Shown: piece by piece, positions 1 to 9,425 of the stretch
Layout of the letters: every line of letters starts with the position of its first letter
How positions within the stretch are numbered: position 1 is the stretch's first letter
Assembly (NCBI GenBank): GCA_012295275.1
Contig: CM022678.1
Location: 8,960,659 to 8,993,227, forward strand
DNA length: 32,569 nucleotides
Origin: Chrysomallon squamiferum
Taxonomy: Eukaryota; Mollusca; Gastropoda; Neomphalida; Peltospiridae
Direction of reading: 5' to 3'
Position numbers and translations under genes: made by a program
The notes under the pieces: generated by a model
The model's database searches: none
Told to the model about the DNA's origin: nothing
The model's input: the letters and a program-made list of their open reading frames with translations, nothing else

Positions 1-1200
1 TTCAGAAACGGAAAATTCATATAATCTTATAGACCTTCTAATTAAAATACCTATGAATTTATCCATTTAAATAAATTTATTTAATATAATTGTAACAGAA
101 GAATTTATGATTATTAAGTACGTTATTTGGGTTAATATATCAAAACAATATAAATAAAAATTATCCTCATCAATAGAAATTTGTTTCTCCATTATGATAA
201 TGCTATCTAAAATTTTATAACTGGAAACAAAATAATTTGTAATATTTTTTTTCAACAAAAATACTTTATCATATGAAAAATATAATTTCAGAAAAACTTC
301 AAAAAATTCTAGAATTTCTGGTTTATCCAGTAAAACTATATTAATAAAATATACAACAAGAAATCAAAAAGAATACTAAGACTATATTTTACTAAAAATG
401 TTTAAACTGATATATAATTTGACAGATAAAGTAACCTGCAAATTACTAATTAAGTAAATTTCTAATTTCTGAGATTATCTTTCAAATACAGGCATATGTA
501 GGTTTACATATTTCCTTCCATTTTGTATTTTATTAACATACTTTTACTGGGTAAATCTTTACCACAAGTCTTGGTATTTTATATTTGGGTTATGTGATTA
601 AGTAGATTATTCTTTAAAACAAATAAAAAAAAAAAAAAAAAAAAAAATTATATATACATATAAAACACAATACAAGAAATATATTTAAAAATAATAAAAA
701 TAAAACACGAATAAAACATCTTCCTCGAAATAAACATTTTATTATAAAACATTTTTTTTTTTTTTATCCAAGTAATCAATGATTTCTAAGATCAATCATA
801 TTCATCTTCTTTTCAAATTTGTATCATAAGAATTAATATCATGTTTTTCACCATTGTTTGAAATACACTTTGAAATAATCATCATTTTCCCTATCATGTA
901 TTGTCTGAATGTTTTTACTTTTCTCACTCATTAGTATCATTTGAAATATTTGTTATTGTTTAAGTCTGCTGCAGACTTGTCTGTACTTGGTGCTGTGTCT
1001 GGTCAAACATTTTTCTCACTGCTGTGACTGACTGAAAACAGAGCCAGAACTGAATCCAGCATCTGTTTCATGATTTCTGAATCAGTCTGGCATCAACTAT
1101 CAAAACTTTGATAGCAAAAACTCAAATCTTCATCAAACTTGGCCACATATTTTCATTTCTGCTTCCATATGTCTGTGCAGTGAACTGCATCAGTCCATCC
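1..1200. other. AT-rich left flank, no gene; repeat shared with 17,340-17,905
   Basis: Positions 150-600 resemble 17,340-17,830 in the same orientation: aaaacaaaataatttg, then a frame with aagataattttagaaaa..., then cttccattttgtattttatt...taaatctttaccac. Identity is modest. The minus strand at 960-1,200 is less AT-rich (QTDSEIMKQMLDSVLALFSV in one frame, with stops nearby) and may be exon debris. Nothing else is recognised. Confidence 0.5.
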
Positions 1201-1203
1201 TAC

Positions 1204-1269
1204 AAATAATAATAATAAGAAGAAGAAGAAGAAGAAGAAGAACAACAACAACAACAACAACAACAACAA
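1204..1269. repeat. Compound (AAT)n-(AAG)n-(AAC)n microsatellite
   Basis: Three trinucleotide tracts follow each other without spacer, differing only in the third base. Confidence 0.97.
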
Positions 1270-1444
1270 AAGTAATAATTCTGATATTAACAAGAACAAT
1301 AGTAATAATAAAAGTATCTACTGGTCTAATATTTTAATACTAATATTAATCATAATAATAATTAAGAGAGAGATTAATTTATTATTTTTAAAAATTATTA
1401 TTATTACAAATAATCAAAAGACGTGCTGATAAAAAGAACTCTCA

Positions 1445-1773
1445 GTGTGTAAAATAAAGTTCAAGTTTGTGAATTAATAAAAGAAAGAAAGAAAACTCAG
1501 ATGAACTGGTCACCTGTAGACTGCACACACAACACACCAGCTCTGCATGTCAGATTATTTTCTGTGTGTAAAATAAAGTTCAAGTTTGTGAATTAATAAA
1601 ACAAAGAAACAAAACTCAGATGAACTGGTCACCTGTAGACTGCACACACAACACACCAGCTCTGCATGTCAGAGTACGAGTCTGTGTGTAAAATAAAGTT
1701 TAAGTTTGTGAATTAATAAAACAAAGAAACAAAACTCAGATGAACTGGTCACCTGTAGACTGCACACACAATT
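1445..1773. repeat. About 120-bp tandem repeat, three copies
   Basis: Copies begin at about 1,446, 1,565 and 1,685 (tgtgtaaaataaagttcaag) and contain aactggtcacctgtagactg. The third is cut short at about 1,773. On the minus strand each copy has a T-rich stretch ending in ttacacacag and, 45-50 nt on, gtctacag|gtgacc, which looks like acceptor and donor of a mini-exon. Confidence 0.92.
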
Positions 1774-2100
1774 TCTCATTTAACTGTCATACTCCCTCTA
1801 TTACTTCTACTACTGAAACAACAAAATTACTATTAGTACTTCTACTACTACTACAACTAGTACTATGAGTACAGCTAGTATTTTTCTGACCATTTGTCAC
1901 ACAAGATACATTATGATCACAAAGCATCACCGGCTAAAATATCAGCTATTACAACAAACACAAACTAATGCTATAACAACTACACTACTACAACAATGGG
2001 TTGTACTACTTTTCCTGCTAAGAAATGAAACAATGCCAATTGAAATATGGAAATATGGAAGAGTACTAAGTTAGGAAGCTATTTGTATATTACAATTACA

Positions 2101-2197
2101 TTACTTATTGTTATTAACATCTCTGTCTGCTCTGCTGTCTGTGTGTGACCCATTCTCAAGTTTAGGTAACAACACTTGTTCGTTTTGTTGTATGTTT
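2101..2197 (-). CDS. Candidate CAMSAP linker exon, left arm
   Basis: Mirror of 27,947-28,043, with acceptor ctttttcag on the minus strand. The open frame reads IQQNEQVLLPKLENGSH and then TDSRADRDVNNNK to a stop. Compared with the right copy (NRQVLLSKHQNGTN) it is much more diverged than the CH exons are between arms, and the donor is not clear. Assignment to CAMSAP is by position only. Confidence 0.4.
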
Positions 2198-2759
2198 CTG
2201 AAAAAGTAAAAACAAATATAATTTAATTTTGTATTGTTTTTATTAGTAACATAATTTGCTGTTATATGTATATAAATGCCATTTACTGATAGAATGTTTG
2301 TTGAAAAATCAGAAAATCTTATAAACAAATTTCATTATAACCTGATAATTGATAAACATAAATTCTGCTAAAATGCAACAAATCTGAAATAAAGAAGAAA
2401 TATTTTATTTAAGAACACACACCACGTTTTTTGTATCACTAGTTATTTTTTTCATAAAAGGTAAATAACAATACAGCTAATGAAAAAGAAAATGTGTTTC
2501 TGCAATATAAAGTGACACCTTTTTTAAACAAGAAGTCAAAAATCTACTTTTAATATACAAATGTCCAGAGAAAAAAAACACAAAAATATCATTAACATTA
2601 AATCAATACATAAATTTTCTTCTGTAAATAATTTTGAATAATATATCTTCCATTTACTGTTTTTAGTTCTTTAATAGAATTCGATTTCTGTTTTGATTTT
2701 TGTGAACTGAAACAAATGATGTATTTCTAACCATATCTAGATTCCACTGAGCTTCAGAT

Positions 2760-3460
2760 CTTAAAATAGCACCATTACACCAACCCCCACAAAAAACCCC
2801 ACTCCTTATCTTAGATATTAAGATTCATAAATTTACTTTATGCTAAGAAATATATAAGAACACAAATTCAACTTCACCTGCTCTGATTTTTTTTTCTCTT
2901 TTCAAATGGCAGAAGTACAAACTTCATTTAACCAGAAAATAATTGTATCCTCAGTGCCTGATGGAAGTTCACTGGATGTGTTAAAAGTTGTAATTACTCT
3001 GAACATTTTAAAATTGCTTGTTCAGTATGCTGCATGTAAAGACTGAGGCCTCATTACATTATATGATAAATTATACAAAACATGCACCCCAAATTTCATT
3101 CTCCTTCTCCCTCTCTCCCTATATCTCCATTCCTTCAGCCTCTCTCTCTTTCTCTCATACATTCATACATGTACATGTTTAACTGTAATTATTCTCCTTC
3201 TTTCCAGCTATCTGTTAATAATCTGAGTAGAAGGATGAATGTTTTTAAATACTTTCTTTATTGGCAGCATTTTGAAATACTGGCCATTACATACGGATCT
3301 TTTAAAGTCTGAAACCATCTAGTTTGAATAATAAAATTGTATTTAGATAGGTAAAAACATCATTCAGTATATACACTAAAACTGAATATTTTTACCATAT
3401 ATTCACCATTTATCATCTAAAGTATAGAATGAAGAAAATAATCTTTAACAGAGCCAAACA
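2760..3460. repeat. Duplicated CAMSAP intron/exon block inside the left arm
   Basis: The stretch at 2,790-2,860 (ending in tactttatgctaa) matches 4,900-4,955. The stretch at 2,919-3,460 matches 5,473-5,900, including the CAMSAP exon, the CT-rich stretch with tctctcatacattcataca and the distal cagag.caaac.aactca motif. Both copies have the same orientation. The equivalent of 4,960-5,460, with the next CH exon, is missing from this copy. No match at the mirrored right-arm position. Confidence 0.75.
2919..2998 (-). CDS. Extra, intact copy of the CAMSAP FNTSSELP exon
   Basis: On the minus strand an 80-nt exon lies between acceptor tgttcag and donor gtactt. It is open and reads VITTFNTSSELPSGTED and then TIIFWLNEVC. 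It keeps the FW pair of CAMSAP (VFWINKV), which the other two copies in the window have lost or frameshifted. It sits downstream of the LINE fragment, inside a block (about 2,760-3,460) that resembles 4,900-5,900 with an internal stretch missing. The right arm has no counterpart at the mirrored place. It therefore looks like a piece of a third, better-preserved paralogue. Confidence 0.75.
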
Positions 3461-3479
3461 AACTCATTTTAATAGATCT

Positions 3480-4360
3480 CTCAGTTAATTGTAACATTTG
3501 TTCTAAAGTTTGTATGTTACTCAAATCATGATGCTTATTTACAACTAGTTTAGGATAGTCTCATTTTAAAGCATTTTGTATATTATAGTATTTTTCGTTG
3601 TCTAATTTTCTCTTATTCAGTGAAAAATGTTTTATATTTTAAGTTATTTGATCAAACAACAGGTTCAGTCTGTAACAAAGGACACTCAGAAGCATTATTA
3701 ATTACTTCAACAAGAGCTTTACAAAAAAGTTCATCTTTCAACAATTCATTATTAAAAATCCAACTACCCTGACCTCTCTCCAAACAAGAAAAATCTATTT
3801 TAAGTGATAATAAATTGTGATCACTAACTGAGGTATAGGATATGTATACAATACTCATAAACTGTAATAAATTTCTAAAAATTAAAACAAAATCAATTCT
3901 TGACTGATTTATAGTTTTTTCAACAATTTGAGATCTAGTAAACTCTCTTTTATCTGGATTTCTGTGTCACCAAATATCAACTAAATTATAATTATAAATA
4001 TCTGACTGTAATTCATTACTACTTTTCATACTGAAAGTTTTATTAATTGCTAAATCTAAATCTAAAATTTCATTAAAATCTCCTGTATTTGATGTATTTT
4101 AAAAATCCACAAATTTACATAATCATTTAAAAATAAAATATTTTCTGCAATATTATTTGGTGCATATACACTTGTAAAACTATATTCATCACCATCTATT
4201 TTAGTATTAATTTTTAAAATCCTGCCTGCAGTGTCACAACTATCAAAGGTAAACTTCAATCTTTTGATATCAGTATTGCTACACCCCTCCAGTATAAACA
4301 CTAAAACTGAATACGACAAAATTCCAATGTTTCCAGTACAATAACAAATTTCATAAATTC
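3480..4360 (-). mobile_element. LINE endonuclease-domain fragment in CAMSAP intron, left arm
   Basis: Mirror of 26,200-27,180, better preserved. On the minus strand: GRILKINTKIDGDEYSF, TSVYAPNNIAENIL, TGDFNVILDLDLAINK, NPDKREFTRSQIVE, QSRIDFVLIF, then TSVSDHNLLSLKIDF and RGQGSWIFNNELLKDEL. The GDFN and SDH motifs of APE-type endonucleases are intact here. One frameshift separates the VYAPN and GDFN parts, as on the right. It is a fragment, not mobile. Confidence 0.85.
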
Positions 4361-4423
4361 ATATTAAAAGATACAATTCAATTGTGGACTTGGAATGTAA
4401 TTAAAAAGTCTCACAAAATTTAC

Positions 4424-4662
4424 TTTCTGCTTCCTGACCATTCAGCAGCTGTCCTGTCTCTGTCAGTTTTATCATTTCAAACCAGAAGAACAGCTCTGTG
4501 AGAAAGGCTAAGAGGTTTTCTCGTATACTGTCTCGTGTGTACAGGAGATCCTCGTAGGTGAAATGGAAAAAGCTGATGGAAGATGCCCATCACAGAATGT
4601 TTTGGTGAGGCGTAGATTATGTAAAGAATTAGCTATTCCTAACCCATCTTTCAAACATATAT
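4424..4662 (-). pseudogene. CAMSAP CH-domain exon with T-run frameshift, left arm
   Basis: 239 nt, mirror of 25,877-26,115, with acceptor cttcag and donor gtaaat. It reads ICLKDGLGIANSLHNLRL, TKTFCDGHLPSAF, then after the T5 run HFTYEDLLYTRDSIRENL in the shifted frame, as in the right arm. The few differences include CDGHLPSA here against CERHLPST on the right. Confidence 0.86.
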
Positions 4663-5013
4663 CTGAAGAAAATATAAACAACACTGAGGCAATTAATATT
4701 TAATAACACAGTAAAAGAGGTTAAGGAGGATGAAAAGGATGTGATAACTGACAGACAGACAGACAAACAGAGAGAGAGAGAGAGAGCAAGCGAGAGATTT
4801 GTACAAATTATATTCAAAACCAAAAAAAAAAGAAAAAAGACCTAATAATAAAATATGAATTTTGTTGATTATGAAATATAAAATCAAAAAGTGCCCCAAA
4901 ACCCCATCCTCTTTTAACTAGATATTAAGATTCATAAATTTACTTTATGCTAAATTTAAAGTTACCATGTGATTCATACTTTTTATTTACAAAAAAGTTG
5001 TTATTTAACAAAC

Positions 5014-5143
5014 CATGAAAAGTGAGACACTTCAGACAACAGAGATGACAGACAACAGCTACTGTACATATGTCTCATATGTCTTTTAGTATGTCTGTCA
5101 TCACAGGAACAGTCACACTGTCTGAAGGGCTGGCAGTTCCAAT
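5014..5143 (-). pseudogene. CAMSAP CH-domain exon with TGA stop, left arm
   Basis: 130 nt, same borders and phases (0 to 1) as the right copy at 25,349-25,478. It carries the same TGA between DI and DICTVAVV. Only two differences from the right copy are visible over the exon. The shared stop means the lesion predates the arm split, if the arms are paralogues. Confidence 0.63.
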
Positions 5144-5472
5144 CTGGTAACAGGAAAGTTAAACATTTTAAAATATGATGCTTCTTGTCTTCTTCTTTTG
5201 TTTTATAATATAGAAATTTACAACAAAATAATCATATTTATATGAATGTAATTATAGGAATGTGAGTGTGCCTGACAAATGTACATGGTAAAAAGTGTAC
5301 TGTGTGTTTACAAGATACTAATGTAGTTTGTGTGTATGTGCATGTCTACCTACTGATATATTATTAACAAACTGCAATCTCCTGCATTAAACTAAATTAA
5401 ACTTAATTATGTTTAGAACAATGAGAAATATTTAAATAAAATCAACTCAAATTAAAAACAATGCAGCAGTAC

Positions 5473-5551
5473 AAACTTTATTGAAGCAGACTATAAGTGT
5501 GTCCTCAGTCCTGATGGAAGTTCACTGGATGCGTTAAAAGTTGTAATTCAT
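5473..5551 (-). pseudogene. CAMSAP FN.SSELP exon, degraded left-arm copy
   Basis: Mirror of 24,940-25,019, but 79 nt instead of 80. Joined in phase to the preceding exon it opens with a TGA, then reads ITTFNASSELPS. One base is missing after CCATCAG, so the TED...NKV part lies in another frame. Splice sites remain. The same exon is intact at 2,919-2,998. Confidence 0.78.
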
Positions 5552-5981
5552 CTGAAAGTTTTAAAATTGCTTGTTCAAAATGTTTAATTTAAAGTATGAG
5601 GTCTCTTTATGCTATATGATAAATTATACAAAACATGCACCCCAAATATCATTCGCCTTCTCCCTCTCTCCCTGAATCGCCATTCCTTAATCCTCTCTCT
5701 TTCTCTCATACATTCATACATTTGCATGTTCAACTGCAATCATCATAATCCTTTGCCTTATTTTCAGCTATCATTTAATAATCAAAGTAGAAAAATGAAT
5801 ACTTTAACTATACCTCAGCTTTAACTGAAATATAATTTACCAAAATATAAAAGGAAGAAAAGTAAATCAACTTTGACAGAGTCAAACTAACTCAGTTTAA
5901 TAATAAATAAAAAAATCAAATTTTAATATTTAACAAGATAATAAATGTAAAATAAATAAATAAATAAAAACAACAGCATAC

Positions 5982-6067
5982 CTGATGGCTGGTACAGGAC
6001 ATTCTACTGAAACAACTTCACTGGCATATGCCAACATCACAACATCAATTAGAGCCATATGTACGTT
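5982..6067 (-). CDS. CAMSAP CH-region exon (NVHMALIDVVMLAYASE), left arm
   Basis: This 86-nt exon with acceptor ctttcag and donor gtatgc on the minus strand is open and the same length as its mirror at 24,425-24,510. It reads NVHMALIDVVMLAYASE and then VVSVECPVPAIR. Compared with the right copy, ALIDAL has become ALIDVV, and a proline sits in the helix that follows. Phase 0 in and phase 2 out, as in the right arm. Confidence 0.86.
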
Positions 6068-6379
6068 CTGAAAGTCAAAAAGAAATAAATAAAATAATAA
6101 TAAAAATAATAACAAAGCAGTTATAAATAAATAACTAATACCTCTGTTATTATCAAAATTTAAATTTAACTATTTTATTCAGACAAAGTAGGCTGTGGGA
6201 TATCTTCAATATATTTTGTTATTAATAAATAATGTAACACAATTATTATAATATTAAACTGATTACAAAACAATAGCAAATAAGTGATTTTTATTACACT
6301 ATTTTATAATCAATAAACAGTTGCTACAAATCTTATTTACTCTCTAAAACACAAACATAAAATAGTGATACAGTGCTGA

Positions 6380-6670
6380 GTGATACACATTACATCATGA
6401 TCATGTTTACCTCGTTCCATGCCTGATAATCCGCATCCGATTCACGCTTGTATTCGCACAAACATAAAACATCCCAATCCATTTGGATTCTCGTGAAATA
6501 TTTCCAAAATTCTATTAAATTGAATAATCAACAAGTAAAACGTTACCGAATCAAAAATAAAAATAAACTGGCTGACAAACATTAGTTCATACAGGTTTGA
6601 AAAGCGTAGCATACATTCGAATCCGTTTATGTTCGAAACATCGTGGTTTATCGAGACTGGTCTGGCCTTA
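6380..6670. promoter_or_regulatory. Putative bidirectional promoter region, left arm
   Basis: It lies between the minus-strand CAMSAP series and the plus-strand EGF series. CpG dinucleotides cluster here (for example ccgcatccgattcacg, gttcgaaacatcg) in an otherwise CpG-poor arm. No core promoter motif can be assigned with confidence. Mirror: 23,420-23,700. Confidence 0.3.
6413..6660 (-). CDS. Candidate first exon, left-arm mirror
   Basis: Mirror of the right-arm block at 23,480-23,692, with the same donor (GAG then gtaaac, in plus-strand sense gtttac at 6,407-6,412). On the minus strand one open frame contains MDWDVLCLCEYKRES and then DADYQAWNE, ending in phase 0 at the donor. That frame is only partly preserved in the right arm, because the sequences differ by substitutions and small indels before the donor. 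No family recognised. CpG dinucleotides are frequent here compared with the flanking introns, so the block may be promoter and 5' UTR of the CAMSAP-direction transcript. Confidence 0.35.
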
Positions 6671-6864
6671 ACCTAATTTTAGTTAGTATTTAAGAATTAA
6701 TTAATTTGTTTATTCTCACAAAAATTATTATAAAATTTGTAGAAATTTATTCTGGTTTCAGACCAACATGTGATTTTTAAATATTTGTTTTAATTTTTTT
6801 TTCTAAATGATATGTGATAAATTTTATAACTTCTGTTTTTTTTTTTTTTTTTTTTAACTACAAT

Positions 6865-7062
6865 TTATTTATTAGGCTTGTCAATGATAAATGTAATTTT
6901 TCTCTCTACAGGATAAACAAGCCTTCTGCTGACCAGAAAAAAGACCAAGGTTGACCACTTGACCATGTGTGTAGTGCAGCTTTCAGTGAAGAACATGACT
7001 TCTCCAGTCCTGGCAGTTAAGAGAAATTTGTACAGACTCAGACACTGAGATGTGCTCAACAT
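6865..7062 (-). other. Conserved block near the EGF gene 5' side, left arm
   Basis: A 65-codon frame on the minus strand (starts MLSTSQCLSLYKFLLTAR) matches the plus-strand frame at 22,074-22,271 with a single residue difference (Ser/Arg). On the EGF strand there is an acceptor-like tctctacag at 6,903-6,911, but every EGF-strand frame has stops. It could be a 5' exon of the EGF gene, a small gene on the CAMSAP strand, or non-coding sequence kept because the arms are similar. Confidence 0.35.
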
Positions 7063-7436
7063 GTTTGTAAACAGATGCTGGGTATAATGGACAAATAATT
7101 CAGTTTTGATAAATTACTTAAGGCCACCTGAGAATGTTTTAAAATTAATACTATGTTAATTTTGTTACTATTAATTAGGTATGTTTAAGTGAACAATGAG
7201 TTAACAGTGAAAAGACAGTGATTTATATCTATCATTAATTAATTCTATGATTATTGTTTGTTTATTTAATTTTTTAAATGGTAAAAAAAAGTCATTATCA
7301 TTTTTGAACTGATGGTGTTTTAAATGTTGTTTATATTAATATTAAATTGAGGTAAACAAAAAAACTGATTAAAAAAATGAAGAAAAAAGAAAGAAGTCAA
7401 AAACATTTTTAAAATAATAGATTACTTTTGTTTCAG

Positions 7437-7539
7437 ACTTAGAATGTAGAAGTCAGAGTTTGACATGGGAACAGATTTCTCATAAAGCTGAAGGCAGTTT
7501 ATGTCAGTATGGTTACCACTTGAAAAAAGTATGAGAAAG
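7437..7539 (+). pseudogene. Degenerate EGF-like exon, left arm
   Basis: Acceptor tgtttcag, donor gttagt. From phase 1 it reads LECRSQSLTWEQISHKAE then GSLCQYGYHLKKV and TGA just before the donor. The GS-x-C-x-x-GY end is EGF-like (compare GSYxCxCxxGY). Most cysteines are lacking. The exon is 103 nt in both arms with the same terminal TGA. The right copy has a second TGA in place of the first Leu codon. Confidence 0.5.
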
Positions 7540-7559
7540 GTTAGTATTGTTTTTCTTTG

Positions 7560-7676
7560 AACTGTAGTGTACCTATCAAAGCAAAAAGTTCAAGGGCTGC
7601 CTGTCTTGTCTCAGATGAAGGTGCAAGGGCTGCCTGTCTTGTCTCAGATGAAAAAGTCCTTGGTTTCACAAATATT
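7560..7676 (+). other. Conserved block with 33-bp tandem duplication, possible exon
   Basis: Between the two EGF exons lies a block conserved in both arms, with the coding-like frame VPIKAKSSRAACLVSDE. In the left arm a 33-bp unit (starts 7,591 and 7,624; core AAGGGCTGCCTGTCTTGTC) is present twice in tandem. The right arm has one copy (about 21,505-21,540). Thirty-three bases is 11 codons, so the frame is kept. I cannot assign splice sites with certainty. Confidence 0.4.
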
Positions 7677-7692
7677 GAAATAAGCTTTTTTC

Positions 7693-7725
<33 letters not shown>

Positions 7726-7731
7726 GTGTAG

Positions 7732-7863
7732 ATATAAATGAGTGTACATCAACTGATGTCAGTATTACTAAGTATACTGATACTTGTACTAACAGAATCA
7801 GTGGATTCACTTGTTCCTGTCTGGCTGGGAAGAAGCTTGAAAATAACCAGACAACATGTGTCA
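7732..7863 (+). CDS. Calcium-binding EGF-like exon, left arm
   Basis: 132 nt, acceptor tgtgtag, donor gtaagc, symmetric phase 1-1. It reads D-INECTSTDVSITKYTDTC, then TNRISGFTCSCLAGKK and LENNQTTCVS. The D-I-N-E-C start is the Ca2+-binding signature, and C-T-N-R-I-S-G-F-T-C-S-C fits the Asn/Asp beta-hydroxylation consensus C-x-[DN]-x4-[FY]-x-C-x-C. Only five cysteines are present: the second of the usual six appears as Thr (ACT), in both arms. The acceptor's upstream tract is a (TTA)n microsatellite. Three base differences from the right copy are visible. Confidence 0.85.
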
Positions 7864-8106
7864 GTAAGCAGAATTTCTCATCACAAAATACAATAATGTA
7901 AAAATAATTCATTAAATATTTTAAAAACATAATTATATTTTGAAATCTGAAGCAACTTATTCTGTAAAATTAGAAATTTTCATGACATTTAGATTATACT
8001 TTTAATATAATTTTATAAATTTTGTTTTATAATAAAAACTAACACAAAAATTTGATTTTAATTTAATTTATTTATTTTCATATTGGATTTTATTTTTCCC
8101 TCTCAG

Positions 8107-8269
8107 ACCACTGTCAGTGTAAAGCTGGCTGGGTGGTGTGTGACGTGAAAACAACAGAGATGAATGTAGTGTTTCAACAGTTTCATGTCAAGCAAACAGC
8201 AACTGCAAAAACCTGCCAGTCTCCTATCATTTGAGTGTAAGACAGGATATCACAACTTGTCAGATGAAT
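8107..8269 (+). pseudogene. EGF/cbEGF exon with frameshifts and lost donor, left arm
   Basis: The acceptor tctcag is followed by DHCQCKAGWVVCDV, the end of one EGF domain. In a second frame comes DECSVSTVSCQANSNCKN, the start of a cbEGF, and in a third frame FECKTGYHNLSDE. The right-arm copy (20,866-21,034) has the same frame changes but keeps the ending ECV and a GTGAG donor. Here about 19 net bases after GATGAAT are missing, and with them the donor, so the exon cannot be spliced normally on the left. Confidence 0.7.
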
Positions 8270-9325
8270 AGTTAATAAATAGTTAATTACTCAATATTAA
8301 AAATTTGAAATTATGTTGTTTTATTTAATAAAGAGTTATATGTTAGAAATAATTCCTTATTATTTATGAAACAGTTATGTTACTAATGGTTTATTATTAT
8401 TATGAAATAGTTATATGTTATAAATAATTCCTTTGTATTTAATAAATAGTTATATGGTCAAAATGTTTGCTGATTACTGTATAAATACTGATAATTATAA
8501 AAATGATTCATTTTATTTAAAAAATAGTTAAATGATGCAAATTATAGATTATTTCATAAATAGTTTTGTGATTTTAATTACCAAAGAAAACAGAATGGAT
8601 ATTTTAAACTGAAAAATTACATAGAAATGAGTTAATTAATACAGCTGTCACAAAATTAACTTTTTCTGCATTAAAATATAATAAATAAATAAATGTAATA
8701 ATAAAAATATCATTTTATACTTGTTAATAATTTTTTTTTATTCAAAATTAAGAGAATGTTTATTTAACACAGAAAATCAGCTTTCAGTGACTAAGAAATT
8801 AACATTGTTAAAAACAACAAAAAAAAAAGAAACAAAAACAAACCCCGTTTGGTACCAGCTAACTTTAGTTTTGCAGTTTGAGTCAAATTAATTTTTAGGA
8901 ACATTACCAACAAAAGTAAATAAAGATAAAAATAACAATCATTTTTAGAACTAATAATTAAACTATTATTAAACAGATATTTATTAATTCATTCATTCAA
9001 CCATCCACTCTTTACCTTCCTCATTTGTTCACTGTCACCACCTTTATCATTCATTCAGTCATTCTTGCAAAAGATCAATTTTTTTAAATTGTTCAATGAG
9101 TGTTTATTATTCATTCTTGTACTAAACTGAGAAAAGCTACATTTGTTCTTGTCACAGTGGTTACAAATAACTAAAGATATTTTTTCAATTTTAATAGTGA
9201 CAAAATTATAAAAATATTTTATTTTCATTTGTGACAGAATGTGATAAAATTGTAAATTATTTTTGTTGTGACAAAATATAATAAAGTTATAAAAATATTT
9301 TATGTTAGTTGTGACAGTGCTGCAG

Positions 9326-9425
9326 TGAACAGTTCGTGTGAACAGGGCTGCAGGGTGCATGACACAGTGGAGCAGTGTTTGTGTAGAAATGTTTACCTTG
9401 AATTCAGACAACAAAACATGTTCAG
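9326..9425 (+). pseudogene. EGF-like exon with one-base frameshift, left arm
   Basis: Acceptor gtgctgcag, donor gtgact. It reads VNSSCEQGCRVHDTVEQC, LCRNVYL, and in the next frame NSDNKTCSG. This is the CxxGC...C-x-C...L-N-S-D-N-K-T-C pattern of LDLR-type EGF domains. Length 100 nt, one more than a symmetric 1-1 exon of 99. The right copy has the same length and shift and differs at one base by eye. Confidence 0.72.

Larger units (their letters stand above)
2101..6067 (-). pseudogene. CAMSAP/patronin-like gene remnant, left arm
   Basis: Mirror of the right-arm copy, running right to left: NVHMALIDVVMLAYASE exon (5,982-6,067), FNASSELP exon (5,473-5,551), CH exon with TGA (5,014-5,143), ICLKDG/EDLLYTRDS exon (4,424-4,662), intronic LINE endonuclease fragment, an extra FNTSSELP exon (2,919-2,998) and a linker exon (2,101-2,197). 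The LSRKGIYIM exon and its flanks are missing between about 6,355 and the first-exon block. Splice sites are mostly conserved. The frame breaks in three of the exons, two of those lesions shared with the right arm. It is unlikely to make a full CAMSAP. Confidence 0.82.

Noticed and set aside
961-1200. Possible homologue of the Cys-rich terminal EGF exon at 10,853
   Set aside because: The resemblance is limited to a few words (tctggtc.aacattt). The translation lacks the cysteine pattern and is interrupted by stops.
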